Positions 12,850 to 25,994 of a stretch of 64,000 bases of DNA are shown here, in pieces. Source of the DNA: Poecilobothrus nobilitatus (taxonomy: Eukaryota > Arthropoda > Insecta > Diptera > Dolichopodidae); NCBI GenBank assembly GCA_947095535.1, contig OX352773.1, positions 38,709,398 to 38,773,397 on the forward strand. The letters are read 5' to 3'. Under the pieces are notes generated by a model, which saw only the letters and a list, made by a program, of their open reading frames with translations, was not told where the DNA came from and ran no database searches. Positions within the stretch are counted from its first letter, which is position 1; every line of letters starts with the position of its first letter. The position numbers were made by a program, and so were the translations under genes.

Positions 12850-13489
12850 AATTTAAATAACAAAGAACGGAAAATTTAAAAAAATTTGAGATTAGAAATT
12901 TAAAACAAATTCATAAATTTTCTGAACACAAAATAAAATTAGGCATGTTTTAGGAAAAATAAAGAGCTAAATTGCAAATAGAAACAAAAGAATAAAAAAA
13001 CAAATAAACTCCTATACTAAGTAATTTTGAAATTAAATCATTCACAAACCTTAAAAGGCTACATTTTTGTTTTATTAGCCGTCTATTTGTAAAATTTTGT
13101 AAAATTTCTAAACCGTTAAAGCTATAACAATAGCAATGTATAAGTTTCGTATGTTGTTGATGAACAACTTTGTATGTTGTTGAACAACTTTTTCATGTAA
13201 CTCACCCAATTACTAAAATGCAGCTCATCAAAACTTAAAAAAGACCTATTTTCAAATGTATATATCTCAGCTTCGGCTTAAAATTTTTTGAACCTAAAAA
13301 CTTTTAGAAATTTTTTTAAGCTTTATAAATCAATATCAAAATTATACAAATTTTTTATTACAAATTTTGGAAGATTTGGCTTCCTACATCCTCTGGAACG
13401 CTTTAGATAGACAAAATCGTTGAAAATTATCATAAGCTACCTCAAAAAATGTTTGTACATTTGTAACTTAGGCATTTTTACAAATTTTA

Positions 13490-13600
13490 TCAAATTAAAA
13501 CGCAAAAGTGAAAGCTCCAATATTATATTTTTACATGTGCTTACAGCTTTTCCTTAATTATAAAGAATTTCCTTAAAATTAAAAAAAGTGTTTTTTGATT
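13490..13600. repeat. Dispersed repeat, copy 1 (second copy near 26808)
   Basis: The segment around AAAACGCAAAAGTGAAAG, followed by TTTTACATGT and TTTCCTTAAAATTAAAAAAA, recurs at 26808-26915 in the same orientation and order with point differences. No ends or coding content are seen. Confidence 0.6.
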
Positions 13601-16277
13601 TTTCACAATTTTTTTACTTTTGCATATAAAATTCTAAGAAACATTACACAGTATGCTGATTGGGTTTTCTTGTCTTTTGGAAAATGTGCGCCTTTAGTTT
13701 TACACATTTTCTACCTTGTTTTAATTTCTAACCTCAAATTTTTAAGTGATCAATGGTTGTTTTTTAAAATCGAACAGCATGCGCATAATATTCGTACCTA
13801 AGTACATAATAATATAATATAATTCAATAATTTATTGTATATTTTTTTTTTCTATCTATTCAAATATTAAAAAATATACAAAATAATATAAATAATAAAT
13901 GTATATATTAATAAATAATTTATTTATTTAAAGTATATATATATATAGATATATATATATATATATATAACTTACAGAAGCATAATAACAAAAAAAGTTA
14001 AATAAAATAAAAATTACAAAAAAAAAAAAATGGAAAAATTAAAAAAAATAAATAAAAAAATATATATTTAAAATATTACTATATAATATCATTAATATTA
14101 GGCTATAAACCAAAGCTAAAATATTAAAAAAGAAATAAAAAATAAACAATTAATGAAAATATATTATAATTAATGAAATATTCTAAAACAAAAAAAAAAT
14201 TTAATGCTATATTAATTCCACAAACAAAAAAAAAAAATAAAAAATTTAAATAATTAATAATCAATTAAAAAATTTATTTATTTTTTCATAAAATAAAATA
14301 AAAAAAACAAATCTTTTTTATATATTTTACCCCTTTAACAACTTGACATTTCATTTGACATTTTTTGACATTTCTAATTATATTATTTTTCTTCAAGTAA
14401 ATATTTAATTTTTTTTTTTATTAAATAGACATGGCAAACGTTTATTGTGTAAAATAATGATACAAATTATAGGCTTTTCGAAGGTATCGTATTACTAATA
14501 CTTAATACTTTTATACATATATCAAACTAAATTTGTACTAAATTTCTATATAGTGGGTTGGACATTTTTAAAAGCCCATCAACAGAAATTTCCCTGCTAT
14601 TTTCGAAAAAAAATACGCCTATTTATCCGGATAAAATATTTACATAAAATATATGTATGTATATATTAATATATAAGAAAATTATTTACTTATTTAGTAC
14701 GGAAATCTAATGTAGTAAACAATAAGTTTACTAAAAATTTGACATTAAAAAACGGCATCAAGTACAAACAACTAAAGAAGTGCGATTTTTTCCGGATCAA
14801 GTGTGAATATAATATTTTAAGTCCGATGAGTTTGAAAAAATCCTTAGTTTTGACATTATTGATGGTTAATAAAAAAAAAACAATTTAGTATTACACACAT
14901 ATAAAATATTTTCCTGAAAATTTCCTTATACAAAAAATAAAACAAAATATCCATATAAATTCCAAATTAAATTCACATGAATTCCACTTATTTTTTTATT
15001 TTTTTTTATTTTTTTTTTAACCCTAATTTTTAATATTTCATTAATTAAAACAAACAAATAACAAAAAAAAATAAAATAAAATATAAGTTAATAACTAATA
15101 AATATAAAAAAAAAAATGTTAAATTTATATAATATTAATAATTAATTAATTAATTATATATTAAATTGTTATTTAGACATATTAAAAAACATATTAATAT
15201 AAATGTTCTTAATATACACATACCTATATTAATTGTAAAAAAAAAAAAATAAATAAAATCAAATTCAAATATTTTTGTTTATGTAATTAAATTTTTAATT
15301 TTAAAAATATTTTATATTTAATTTAAAAACAAACAAAAAAAAAAATAGAATAATTAATAAATAAAATAACTTAAAAATGGGTTTTATCTAGTGTTTTTTT
15401 TTTTTTTTTAATTATTTAGTATTTATGTTTGATAAAGAAGAAAAAAAAAATTAATTTAAAATGGTTTTTTTTTGCCCTCCGTAACAATTATCTAAAATTA
15501 AAGGCACTATTTGACTAAAATCAAAAAAAAAAATAACATCAAAGTGAAAAAAAAAAAGTTAAAAATGTTTTTTTTTTTTATAAATACTTAAAGTGTGCTG
15601 GAAGTCATAAATGCTGAATTAATTATAAAATGATTTAATTTTTAATATTAATTTTCACTTTATTTTATTTCTATAGAAAAAAAAATATTAACCTTAAATT
15701 AATAAAAAAGGTTGCATTTCATTTTCTAATTAATTTTTTTTAATTTTTTTATTATTTAGGATTTTATTTTAAAGTAAATTTTAGTTATTTAATAAATTAA
15801 ATATTATTTTATTTAAAATAAAAAAATTTTTTAATTAAAATTTGTACTATAAATATTAAATAATATTCATTTATACTTTTTATTATAATTAAAAAATATT
15901 TTAGTAATTGGTTAAACGAAAAAAAAAAAAAAATTTTGGAAAAAACTAATTAACATAAGGATTGAAGAAATAAAAATTCAAAAGGAAAATAAAAAAAAAA
16001 AAATCATGAATTAATTTATTATTTCATTTTTGAATTATATAATCAAAAAAAAAACAATTTTGCCCAGAATATTTACTTTTTATCTCTTAACTTTAAATCT
16101 GGAATAAAAATTATTTTAAAATCTATAAAAATTGAAAAAATTGTAAAGTTTGATAAAAAACAAAGAGATTTTTTAATTTTTTTTAAAGAAAATTACCATT
16201 TCCATTCAACTAAAATGATTAATTAAAATTTAATATATTTATATATAATTTACACAATTCTCAAAAAAAATTATTAT

Positions 16278-17176
16278 CAGGGGTGACCATCATTAAATTT
16301 TGTTTCAACATTTTCTTTATTACAAAATATAAACTACCAATGAAACAACATTTTTTTTGCTCTTCACTAACTTGAAACAAAAAAAACTACCAACGAACGA
16401 AACAACATTTTTTTTTTTTTGTCTTCATTAACTTGAAACACAAAAACTATCGAGGAATTAAAATTTTTTTTTAGTTTTTATAATTTGAAACGCTCAAAAA
16501 ATATTGAAACAGAAAAAAAAAAACAAAAACGAAACAAAATTATAGAATGTAATTTTTTGAATATCGAATATCGATTGTAATTTTTTGTAGTATAGAATCG
16601 ATATAAATTATAATTTTTTTTTTATTTATTTTCAGATACAATTCATTACAATTTAAATTTCTGTTTTTAGTTTATGTTAAAAAAAAAATATTTATTTTTT
16701 TTAATTATTCATATTTATTATAGTAAGATTTTCATTAGATCCCCGCAAATGCATAAAACTTAATGCATATATAAACAACTGATTTTTTAAAATATAAAAT
16801 TATACATTATTCAAAATTTTTAATATATACGTACATATATAAACTATAAAAACTTACTAAATATTTTTTTTTTCTGATATACTTTATTTTACTTAAATTT
16901 TTATTTTTACAAATAAAAAAAAATTTAGCATCACCTAATTTGCTATCGTCAATGTTACTTTATTGAATGTCAAATACAACGGAACAAAATTCAAAAAACA
17001 GCAAAACAAACTTCGAAAACGACAAAAAAAAAAGAAAAACAAAATACATTAAAACTTCGAAATAAAATAAAAATCGACAAAATAACTGTTATACCGATGC
17101 ATACCGATATATCAACATAGTTGTTTCAAATTACAAATTTTAAAGCAACGTATTTGTGTCAAGAATGCCACCCCTG
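16278..17176. mobile_element. Possible TIR element with CAGGGGTG ends and an internal tandem array
   Basis: CAGGGGTG at the left is matched by CACCCCTG at the right, a terminal octamer often seen in hAT-type elements. No clear 8-bp target duplication is visible, which weakens the call. At 16330-16500 there are two to three units of about 57 bp. Each contains AACTACCAA, ACAACATTTTTTTT and CACTAACTTGAAACA. No transposase is present. Confidence 0.45.
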
Positions 17177-18287
17177 ATTAAAGTTTTGTTTTCCTTTTTC
17201 ATGTGAATGAAAACTTCAATTTTTTTTTTTTTTTTTAAATTAAATAATAATCACATAATATTAACCAATGTAAAACTAAAGATTTGCATGTACGTCTATA
17301 TACATATATTTATATATATGTTTAATTTTTAACATACATATATACATACGTATATTATATAAAATTAAAAATTAAAAGAATATGTGCCTAATAAATAATG
17401 TTTTTAATAAAAAAAAATACATATAAAAATAATTAAATGCAAAATTTAATATTATTATTAATTAAATGTTCCGTACAAAAACAAAAAAAAAATAAAAAAT
17501 AAAACAAAAACAAAATAATAAATTACATACATATTTATTTTTTAAAAATTAATGTTTTTTAATAATACTGAAAATAAAACATATTAAATTCATAATAAAA
17601 CCAAAAATATAAAATGTAGCTTAAATTATTTATTTTTTTTCAAAGTTAATAAAATTAAAAAAAATCAAAAATATCTTACAAATTTACCCCTCCCCCCGTA
17701 CCTTTAATAATAACATTTTAATTGTAAAAAAAACACAAAAAATTAAATAATTAAAAACTGAATATGTAGTAGATATAATATATACATACTTAAAAAAAAA
17801 AAAGAACAATTATGAACGTATTAAAAGGAAAAGGAAATTGAAAATTCAAAAATTAAATACATATAATATTTTTTTGGTTCATAATTGTTATTAATACATA
17901 CAACTTATTAATAGATTAAAATACATATATTTTTTTTTTCGTACAAAAATTATAAATGTTTTAAAAAAAAACACAAATAAACAAGCAAAAAAAAAAAATC
18001 ATACCTGAAATAAAATATTTTTAAAAATAATTACAAAAAAAAAATATTAAAAATAATAAAATAAAAAAAAAATAAAACAAACTTGGAAAATAAAATTGAA
18101 TACACACTCATTTTCCATTCATTAATTTTTTTAATTAATAATAATTAATAATAATTATCAAGTCAGTATTTATTTTAATATTGTTTTTTTCTTTTTCTGT
18201 TTAATTTTTTAGTTTTTAAGAAAAAATTTTTTCATGTTTCAAGAAAAATAAATTTTTTTTTTTTTTTTGATTTTTAAAATTTATTAA

Positions 18288-18369
18288 TTTTATTAATAAA
18301 ATTTCATTTTTATTTAATTTTTATTAATAAAATTTCATTTTTATATAATTTTATTAATAAAATTTCTTT
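18288..18369. repeat. Short tandem repeat, about 33-bp unit, nearly three copies
   Basis: The unit is TTTATTAATAAAATTTCATT followed by TTTAT-AATT. It repeats head to tail with slight length variation and the last copy is degenerate. Confidence 0.7.
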
Positions 18370-18718
18370 TTAAATTTAATTGAAAATATTAAAATGTTAT
18401 TGTTTATATATATATATATACATATAATAACGACATTAACGACATATAAAATTATTAATATATAGATGGTTACTAAACATTTTCAGCTTAATGTTTAAAT
18501 TGACGAAATTGACGAAAATATATATATATACCATATAATTAAATTGTAAAAATTTATTTAAATTTATTTTTATGTTTTAAAAAACTTTAGTTTAAATAAT
18601 AAAATAATATATGTATATTGATTAAGTTATAAATTTTTTTTTTTTTTTGTTTGTTTTAATGTAAATAATAGATTGTATACTGTATTGTAGAATATAATTT
18701 AATTAAAATAAATAAAAG

Positions 18719-18752
<34 letters not shown>

Positions 18753-19729
18753 TTTAGTTAGAAACTTTTGTGTTTTTTTTTTTTTTTTTTAAATTAATTT
18801 TAATTACAACCGATCATATAAAATTGTAATTAATGTAATTACTAATAAAAATAAAAAATTTCAAAAATTATTTTTATCAAAAAAATTACAAGAAAAATAA
18901 AAGAAAACAAAAACATAAAAAAAAAAAAAAAACAAATCATGAAAGTTAAAATTTGATTTAATAAATATGTGCTAAATAAATAAAGAAAAAAAAAAAGAAA
19001 AAAGAATAAAATAAAAAAAAATAAAAAAATTATGCGTCTTTGACAAGTAAAAAAAAAAAAAAAAATTTTGTTGTTAATTTATTTTTTATTCTCTTATTTA
19101 GTAGATAGATGCACTACTGTAGATCTTTTAACTATATGCGAGTTAAAAGTTTAATAACTATATGCGAGTTAAAGTTTAATTTTTTTTCTTCTTCGTTATT
19201 TAACTTTGACCATTGCATATATATTCGATTTATCTTAGTATTATTGTGGCAAGTCATAAAAAATCTATAGAAAGAGGATGGGATCTTAACTAATTAATAA
19301 ACGAATGATCGATCAATCGAACAACTATAATATGTTTTGAAGAATATAATTAGTTCTCGCATCCCTAGTGTATGTGTATCTAAAGTAATGTAACGTTTTT
19401 ATTTTTAAAAATAATAACGTTTTTGGAACATTTAAGGAAAATTAATAATTTAATAATCATCAGATAATAATCAGATAAAAAAATATTTCAGTATTTTAAT
19501 TAAATAGAATAAACGTGCTTCATAAAAATTCTATCAAAGTATAATCCATTACTATTCACTTAGCTATCCCACTCACGTATTGATCCCATATATATCCCAC
19601 TCACAGATCGATGTATGATTTTCATTGACATTTGTAAACGTGAACTGTACATGACTTCGTTTAAATAGAAGATGTGAAATCCTTAATCATATAACACTAG
19701 AAATAAATCCAACATTTATTTAACGTTGT

Positions 19730-20330
19730 TTAAAACAAATAATCAGAAAAATAATTGCTAATTGCATCAAGATTGGAAACGAACCTATAAAGATTCGTTT
19801 TGAATTTTTGCAAATTGTAGTACGGAACGTTATTAACAGAGGGGAACACATTAGATGGAACCATTTTCCACATCTTAGCAGTTCTCACAACAAATGAGTT
19901 TCCATAGCCAGTTTTAAACCATCTTCGAATTTCCAAAGTGTAGAAATGAGCACTTGCAGCTCCTCTGGTGTTACGTTGGAATTGTTTAAGAGGAGGCATA
20001 ATTGATTTAAGTTCAATAGAGCAAGTGTCATTACCTACAAGATATTTATAAAATAGAGAAATAGCTCTAATACTACGACTAGAGTTAAGTGGATTAAGTG
20101 TTACTTGTTCGACAGGGTCACCTATTAGGGGTAAAGCGCGGTTTTGGATTTTGTCGAGGTAATTCAGAAAAATTTGGGATGCGCCAGCCCATCTTAGGTC
20201 GAATGTAGGCTTTATAGATATTAGACAGATCCTTTGGAGAGAAATATGTTTTGCAGCGGGACAGAAAACCCAAACATTTGACAGCACTTTTAGCTATATC
20301 AAAAATATGCTCAATTAACTACTTAAAAAA
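19730..20330 (-). pseudogene. Non-LTR retrotransposon (Jockey-like) 3' end, 5'-truncated
   Basis: A 185-codon minus-strand ORF (19730-20287) reads as the C-terminal tail that follows reverse transcriptase in Jockey-clade elements. Landmarks are LDKIQNRALPLIGDP, SIRAISLFYKYL, RNTRGAASAHFY, VVRTAKMWKMVPSNVFP and the closing NLQKFKTNLYRFVSNL. The catalytic RT domain and everything upstream are missing, as expected from 5' truncation. The ORF is intact over this piece, so the copy may be fairly young. A related, more decayed copy lies at 47806-48200. Confidence 0.8.
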
Positions 20331-21727
20331 CTATGGGAATTAAAAAGAATTTTTATAAATGTAAAATGTATAATTAGTCTTAACTTTTTGTAAATATCTA
20401 ACAATACAATATAAGACCAGTATTTTTATAAGACTAAAGTCGTAAAACAATAATTTATTTCTTCTTCATATTATTTAATTGTAAATTATTTTATAAGTTT
20501 GAATGAAGAAAAAAAACAACTAACTTAACCTAACATTACGACCTAAGCCTAACAAATTTACCATAAAACCTATTTTATTGATAGATATAAAGTTATCTAT
20601 TTATTCTATTCATATAACCACCATATATATGACTATTTATTATGTATTATCCGTTTATCTGTTTTTAATCAATAATAACCTATTCATTATGGTAATATAT
20701 ATACATATATGACATATTAAATCATTTTTAATTATGTTCAGAGATCTATTGAAGTAAGTACGTATAGTTTTTATCAAAAAAAAAAATTATTGAATCTTAC
20801 AATATTGACTTTTCATACTTAAGTATTTATTGAAATAAAAATGCTTGTACTTTTTCACGTTTTCTGTGTAGATTTGCGCAAGCTTTATACATTTTCGTTA
20901 ATTTTTTTTTTTTTATTTTCTCTATTAGACTTGCACTTATGTTGAACCATATGGACTCAGCATAAGAAATTATAGTTCTAAATAGAAATTGATATGCTAA
21001 AAACAACTAAAACTTTTACTGTTTAATTGATCATTTTATTATAGAACAGTTTTGTGTTGGTGGTATGAATGCTTTTATACCTTTTTCTATATTTTTTTTT
21101 CACATTATAGATGTAATTTAAATGTTGATTTAATACACAACCTACATATGTATTCGACAGATTTATTGTTTCGATTTATTTATATATTTTAATCTAATTT
21201 TATTTTTATACAACAAAATATAGTAATTTGTTTCAGATCGATAGGGTACTTTAATAGAATAAATTTTAAAAAATGCATACATTTAGGCGAACAAAAAAAA
21301 ACATTTTTCTTCTGGATTTTTTTTTTTTTTTTAATGTTTTATTTATTTTTTTCTTCGATTTTTTAAGCTAAGTTGTAAATAAAACTAAAACAACAGTAAT
21401 TTCTATATGAATATGATTTTTTTTCTAAATTAATAAATAAGTTTTTTATTTTTACTGAGAAAAAATTGAGTAGCAAAAAACACAGTTTTAATATCTTGTA
21501 ATAATTTTATGATAAAACTTAAATTAATTTAAAAACGGTGTACGAACAAAAAAAAAAAATAATAATAATAAAAAAAAAACAAAAGAAATTAACCTATCTT
21601 AATATTAGTTATCCCAAAAATAAGGTTTAGAACTTATTAGTTTTTTTATTAATTATTATGTTTTAATCAAATTTAAATAGATTTCTATCTGTTATGTCCA
21701 GTATGTTTAGGTTGTGCGGTAGAAATT
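20331..21727. other. Gene desert with decayed retroelement sequence
   Basis: No coding exon is visible. At about 20930-21180 the minus strand weakly resembles the RT tail at 21728-22345, including the 'CTTATGTTGAACC' and 'CTTTTACTGTTTAA' stretches, so it is probably an older copy. The segment 21141-21320 is one half of a direct repeat with 22355-22530. Confidence 0.5.
21141..21320. repeat. Direct repeat, copy 1 (copy 2 at 22355-22530)
   Basis: The two copies share GTAT-CGACAGATTT, a TTTAATCTAATTTTAT stretch, CAACAAAAT, GATCGATAGGGTA and ATTTAGGCGAACAAAAA, in that order. Copy 2 has a few substitutions and small indels. Each copy is adjacent to minus-strand RT-like sequence, so the repeat is probably part of the same retroelement family. 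Confidence 0.7.
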
Positions 21728-22345
21728 TTAAATTAGCATGTCATTTAAGTGATAAATTATAGGAATGAAGTTATTATTTTCAATATATTTATATTTATCT
21801 AAAAACACAAATCCTTCTGGTGGTATGAAGCCGTTTCTAATTGCGCTTTTAATGTACTCATCGTTTTCGTGAAAAGGGTGGCTTATAAGAGAATTATTTT
21901 CTACTTGGCTGCTACGTTGTATATGATTACGTATTATTCGGATGATAAAATTGTGTACTCTAATAACGTTTACGGTTTCATATACAATTTTATTTCAATA
22001 GTAATATAGAAAATTTGTTGACGGTTTTCTAAAAAGATTGGTACATGATACTCTTAGACACTTCCTTTCGAATAACCTAAGTTTTTCCATCAAGGAAGCG
22101 CTTATGTTAAACAAGATGGGAGAGCCATATACAAGAATTGGTCTTATAAAAGTTTTATAACACAAGATTTTTACTTTACTGTTTAAAGTTCGTAAATGAA
22201 ATAGTTTGTTGAGGCTACCAAATGCTTTATTAGCTTTTTTAATCGTTTTGTAGGTATGGACTTTGAAGTTTAGGAGATAGTTAAAGTGTACTCTTAGATA
22301 TTTTGTGTTGCTTTTATTGGGGAGTGTTGTGTTGTCTGGCGTTTA
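21728..22345 (-). pseudogene. Non-LTR retrotransposon reverse transcriptase tail, decayed
   Basis: Read on the minus strand from about 22345, the sequence gives KTIKKANKAFGSLNKLF, then YKTFIRPILVYGSPI, SLMEKLRLFERKCLRV and RKPST. This is the thumb or post-catalytic region common to R1/Jockey/I-type reverse transcriptases. After a frameshift near 22010 it continues with SLISHPFHENDEYIKSAIR and ends at a TAA (21728-21730). The catalytic YxDD part is absent. It is a different family from the fragment at 19730. Confidence 0.75.
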
Positions 22346-22354
22346 AATACCTCA

Positions 22355-22530
22355 CCTATGTATCTGACAGATTTGTTTGGATTTATTTATTTATTTTAAT
22401 CTAATTTTATTATACAACAAAATGTAGAATTTTTTTTAGATCGATAGGGTAGTTTAATATAATAAATTTTAAAATAAATGCATAAATTTAGGCGAACAAA
22501 AAGAACATTTTCCTTCTGCATTTTATAATA
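22355..22530. repeat. Direct repeat, copy 2
   Basis: Partner of 21141-21320. It lies just beyond the 5' side of the RT fragment on the minus strand. It shares GATCGATAGGGTA and ATTTAGGCGAACAAAAA with copy 1. Confidence 0.7.
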
Positions 22531-23768
22531 TTCAAATATTCATAAAAAAAACTTAAAAAGCTTATTTTTAAAATTTTCTAAATATATTTTTTATTTTTAA
22601 AATTTAAGTTAATAAATTTCATTTGATTTTATTTTTTATTAAAACCATTTTTTTGATTTAATACTGTTATAAAATTACTTAGGAAGTAAATTAATTAAAA
22701 TAAAAAACAAAAAAAAGCGAAAAGGCATTTCTTAAACGACGAATAATTTCTACAAGATGGTTCATCAAAATATTTATTTTTAAAATACTATAAAATTTTC
22801 TATTCAAAGAAACCCAATAATTATTAGTAGTAAATTTTAAACTTTAACATTTAAAATTAATAAAAAAAATAACATAAAAAATTTTATATAGAATTGTATA
22901 TTGTAAAATTCTCTTAAACTTGATTTTTGTCGATTCGATTCTTAAAATTGAAAATAGTGATTTGGGTTTATGAAAAATATAAATATAAATAACAAATCAT
23001 TTTTTAAATTAGTCATTTTGGTTAGACTAAAATCTCAGATCAGTTTAATTTAACTAAAAATTTCAAATCAGCTTAGAATCGTATATATAGTAAAAATTAT
23101 ATTAACGGTATAACAATTAATATCAATTGTTATTAATTATCTGTGTTACAATATTAAATTATATTTCAATTATAAATATATACATATTTCTAAAATTTTA
23201 TTTCAAATTTAATTCATTAAAAACTATATTATAGTAGACAATTACATTAACGATGTTATTTTTTTCTCAAATTTAATGAGTCATTCTCATAAATTCATAG
23301 AATTGTTTAAAATATGAAAAAACTCATAAAAATTGATGCAGACTTTTGTTTTGTATGCATAAAAATTAAACAATTAAATATATATTTTTTTTTTTTTCAA
23401 TTAAAATTTTAAGTATTACGTCATTAAGAAAATAGATTTTTATTCTTTTTGTTTTAAATATTTGTAATAGTTCTGGATCTCAGCTGGATATGATAGAAAT
23501 TTAAAAAAATATTTTTTCTTAAAATATTTTTTTTTTTTTTTAATTTTTATATTTCTATTTCTATTTAAATTTAGCAAAAAAATAAAAAAAAAAATAAATG
23601 AAATAAATTTTCTTTTTGTTTAAATAAATCAATACAAATTTAAATTCGATTCGAAGACTAGATCATATCAACCCAAAAAAAAAAAAAATAAAAAAAATTT
23701 ATGTATAATTATTATCTACCTATTTAAAATTGATGAAAAACTTTTTCTTCCAGTAGTATATCTTATAA

Positions 23769-23801
<33 letters not shown>

Positions 23802-25197
23802 AAATAAATAAATAGAGAAAAAAATTTTCGTTTTGTTTGAGTGAAATGGGAAGGAAAATTTATTTCAAAATTTTCAAATTGTTTTTACTTTCCATTACTA
23901 ATATTTTGTTTTGTTTTCATACATTAAAATTTAGTAAATATTGTGAGTAAACTGTTAGAGCTGGAAATTAGCCAGAAATTTTTGATCAATTTATGAAAAA
24001 TTTTTATTTATATTGAATATTAGAATTATTTTTTATATTAGTCGACAAAAATGTTTACATTAAATTCCAATTCTAAGCAATTTAATTAAAATAAAATGGC
24101 GTAGCAAATGATACGATTAAAAAGGACTTCAGCATTAGTTGCGATCACAAACAGCTATTTCCATTATACCACAACCCATAAATTCTAAATTGATATAAAA
24201 TTTATTTTTCTAACTTCTTAACTTTAATTCTTGTGACTAAAATGTCCAATTAATCTCACTATCAATCTCAAAATCCCTTTAATATAACTACAAGAGAATG
24301 CATAGGTTTAATGGGTAAAAATGGGCACCAACATTAAAGAGGAATTTAAAATTTCCGCATGATTTTTAATACAAAAAAATAGAAAAAAAAAAATTTCAAA
24401 TTAAAATGGAATCATTTAGTTTAGTACATATTAAAATTTATAATTATTCTTTATATAATTTTACACTGTGAGATATTTATCAAATTATAATAAATAAATT
24501 TTTTTAAATATTCTATAAATGTACCATTTTTTAAAATTCTTTTATTTCCTTTGTTCCTTATGTGACATACTACAGATCACTGAGTTTTGCCAAAAAATAA
24601 TGATAATATTGATCGATATGATGAGTAAATTAACATAATAGCAATAACAACAACAACAACAACAAACAACGAAAAATAAATAAAAAAGAAAATTTGACTG
24701 ACTATAATTCGAGTTAAAAATAATAATAAATTTTCCACTGTTTTCTCTCCATCGGTTTTTTATTTTTTTTTTTTGTTTTTTTTGTTTTGTATTTTAAATC
24801 ATTTTTACACTAATAATTTCTCTCTAATTTCGGTCCGGTGTGTACTGATAATGATACTGATGATGATTTTTGGCACTAAAATAATCTTCCTAAAATATTC
24901 AGCAGAAAAATGAGTTTTTCCAAAGAAAATTATATGAATTTTGAATTTTCTACTTTAGTTTTTTTTCTCCTTTGTTTTTTTTTTTTTTTTTTTTTATATG
25001 TTGTGAGGTGTGACTTACTTTTATTTAATCAAAGAAGAAAATTATTGTGTGAGAATCTTTTCAATTATCTGACATAGAAATCAGTTTGTGCATGACCTGA
25101 AGACGTATCACACCTTTCGAAAAAAATTTTTTAAGTTTTTTTAAAAAGCGAACGAAAAATTTTTAAAAAAAAAAACAAAAAAAAAAAAATTTTTTTA
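22531..25197. other. AT-rich intergenic region upstream of K2P module A
   Basis: No exon or mobile-element end is recognised. It contains a run of about 33 A at 23769-23801 and a (CAA)n tract near 24646-24667. The last few hundred bases before 25589 should hold the module A promoter and 5' UTR. No TATA box or initiator can be singled out in this composition. Confidence 0.5.
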
Positions 25198-25227
25198 ATG
25201 GTGGCCGGCGGCAGTAATTTCTCGTAA
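25198..25227 (+). promoter_or_regulatory. Short upstream ORF with a GC-rich patch before module A
   Basis: An ATG followed by GTGGCCGGCGGCAGT and closing at TAA gives a nine-codon ORF (MVAGGSNFS). The GC-rich 15-mer stands out in a surround with almost no G or C. Whether it lies in the module A transcript depends on the unknown start site; if so, it could be a uORF. Confidence 0.35.
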
Positions 25228-25588
25228 AATTTAAAAAATATTCAAATAATAAAAAATAAAATTATTCGAAATTTTATGAATAAAAATAAAAATTTTAATT
25301 ATTTTTTCACAAAAAAAAAAAAAAAAAATTGGCTGTGAAAACATTAACAAACAAAAAAAAAAACCTAACAAACAAAACAATAGAAATTTTAAGTGAAAAA
25401 TTAATGTGGAAAAAAATATAAATAATTAACAAAAAAAAAAAAAAACAAAATAAATAAAAAAAATAAATTGTGTGTGTATGTTTATTCAAACACATTTTCG
25501 ATGAAATAATTCAAATTCTTTGTTTTATTTTAATTACAAATACAAATTTGCATAAAATAATAATAAAATAATAATATATTTATTAAAA

Positions 25589-25994
25589 ATGTCTGCAACA
25601 CCAACTTCTGGTTTATCAGTACCATCAAGAAAAACTCCTGCAATAAGACCACCAAGATTAGCAATTAATCCAAATGCAACATATATACCAACACCAGCAT
25701 TAACAGCACAAACAAGATATGGTGGTTCAACAGCTTATACAAATTCATCACAACCATATTGGCCACCTGTTGCTAATCCATTTTTAAATCATGCAGCTAG
25801 TGATTTTATGTCAAAAGGTTTTGAAGGTTTTATAGATTTTACAAAAACTGGTATGAGTTTTGGTGAAAAATTCTCATTCGGTGTATATAATAAATTTAGT
25901 AAATGGTCAAAAAAATGGTTTACACATATATTTTTATTTATGGTTGTTATATTGTATAGTGCATTAGGTGCATTAATATTTATGACCATTGAAG
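25589..25994 (+). CDS. K2P module A exon 1: N-terminus and M1
   Basis: The ATG is in an A-rich context (TTAAAAATG). It encodes a Pro/Thr/Ser-rich N-terminus with basic RPPR and RKTP motifs. It then encodes an amphipathic stretch ending SKWSKKW and M1 (FTHIFLFMVVILYSALGALI), closing with MTIEG across the phase-1 junction GAAG|GTAAGT. Most sequence is recognisable only at M1. Confidence 0.85.

Larger units (their letters stand above)
12574..19690. other. AT-rich gene desert after the Ig/FN3 gene
   Basis: About 7 kb of extremely A/T-rich sequence with long A and T runs. The proximal part is presumably 3' UTR of the adhesion gene. No exon with domain content is visible on either strand. Recognisable items are (TA)n tracts, a dispersed repeat at 13490-13600, the TIR element at 16278-17176 and the tandem repeat near 18288. 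Confidence 0.6.
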
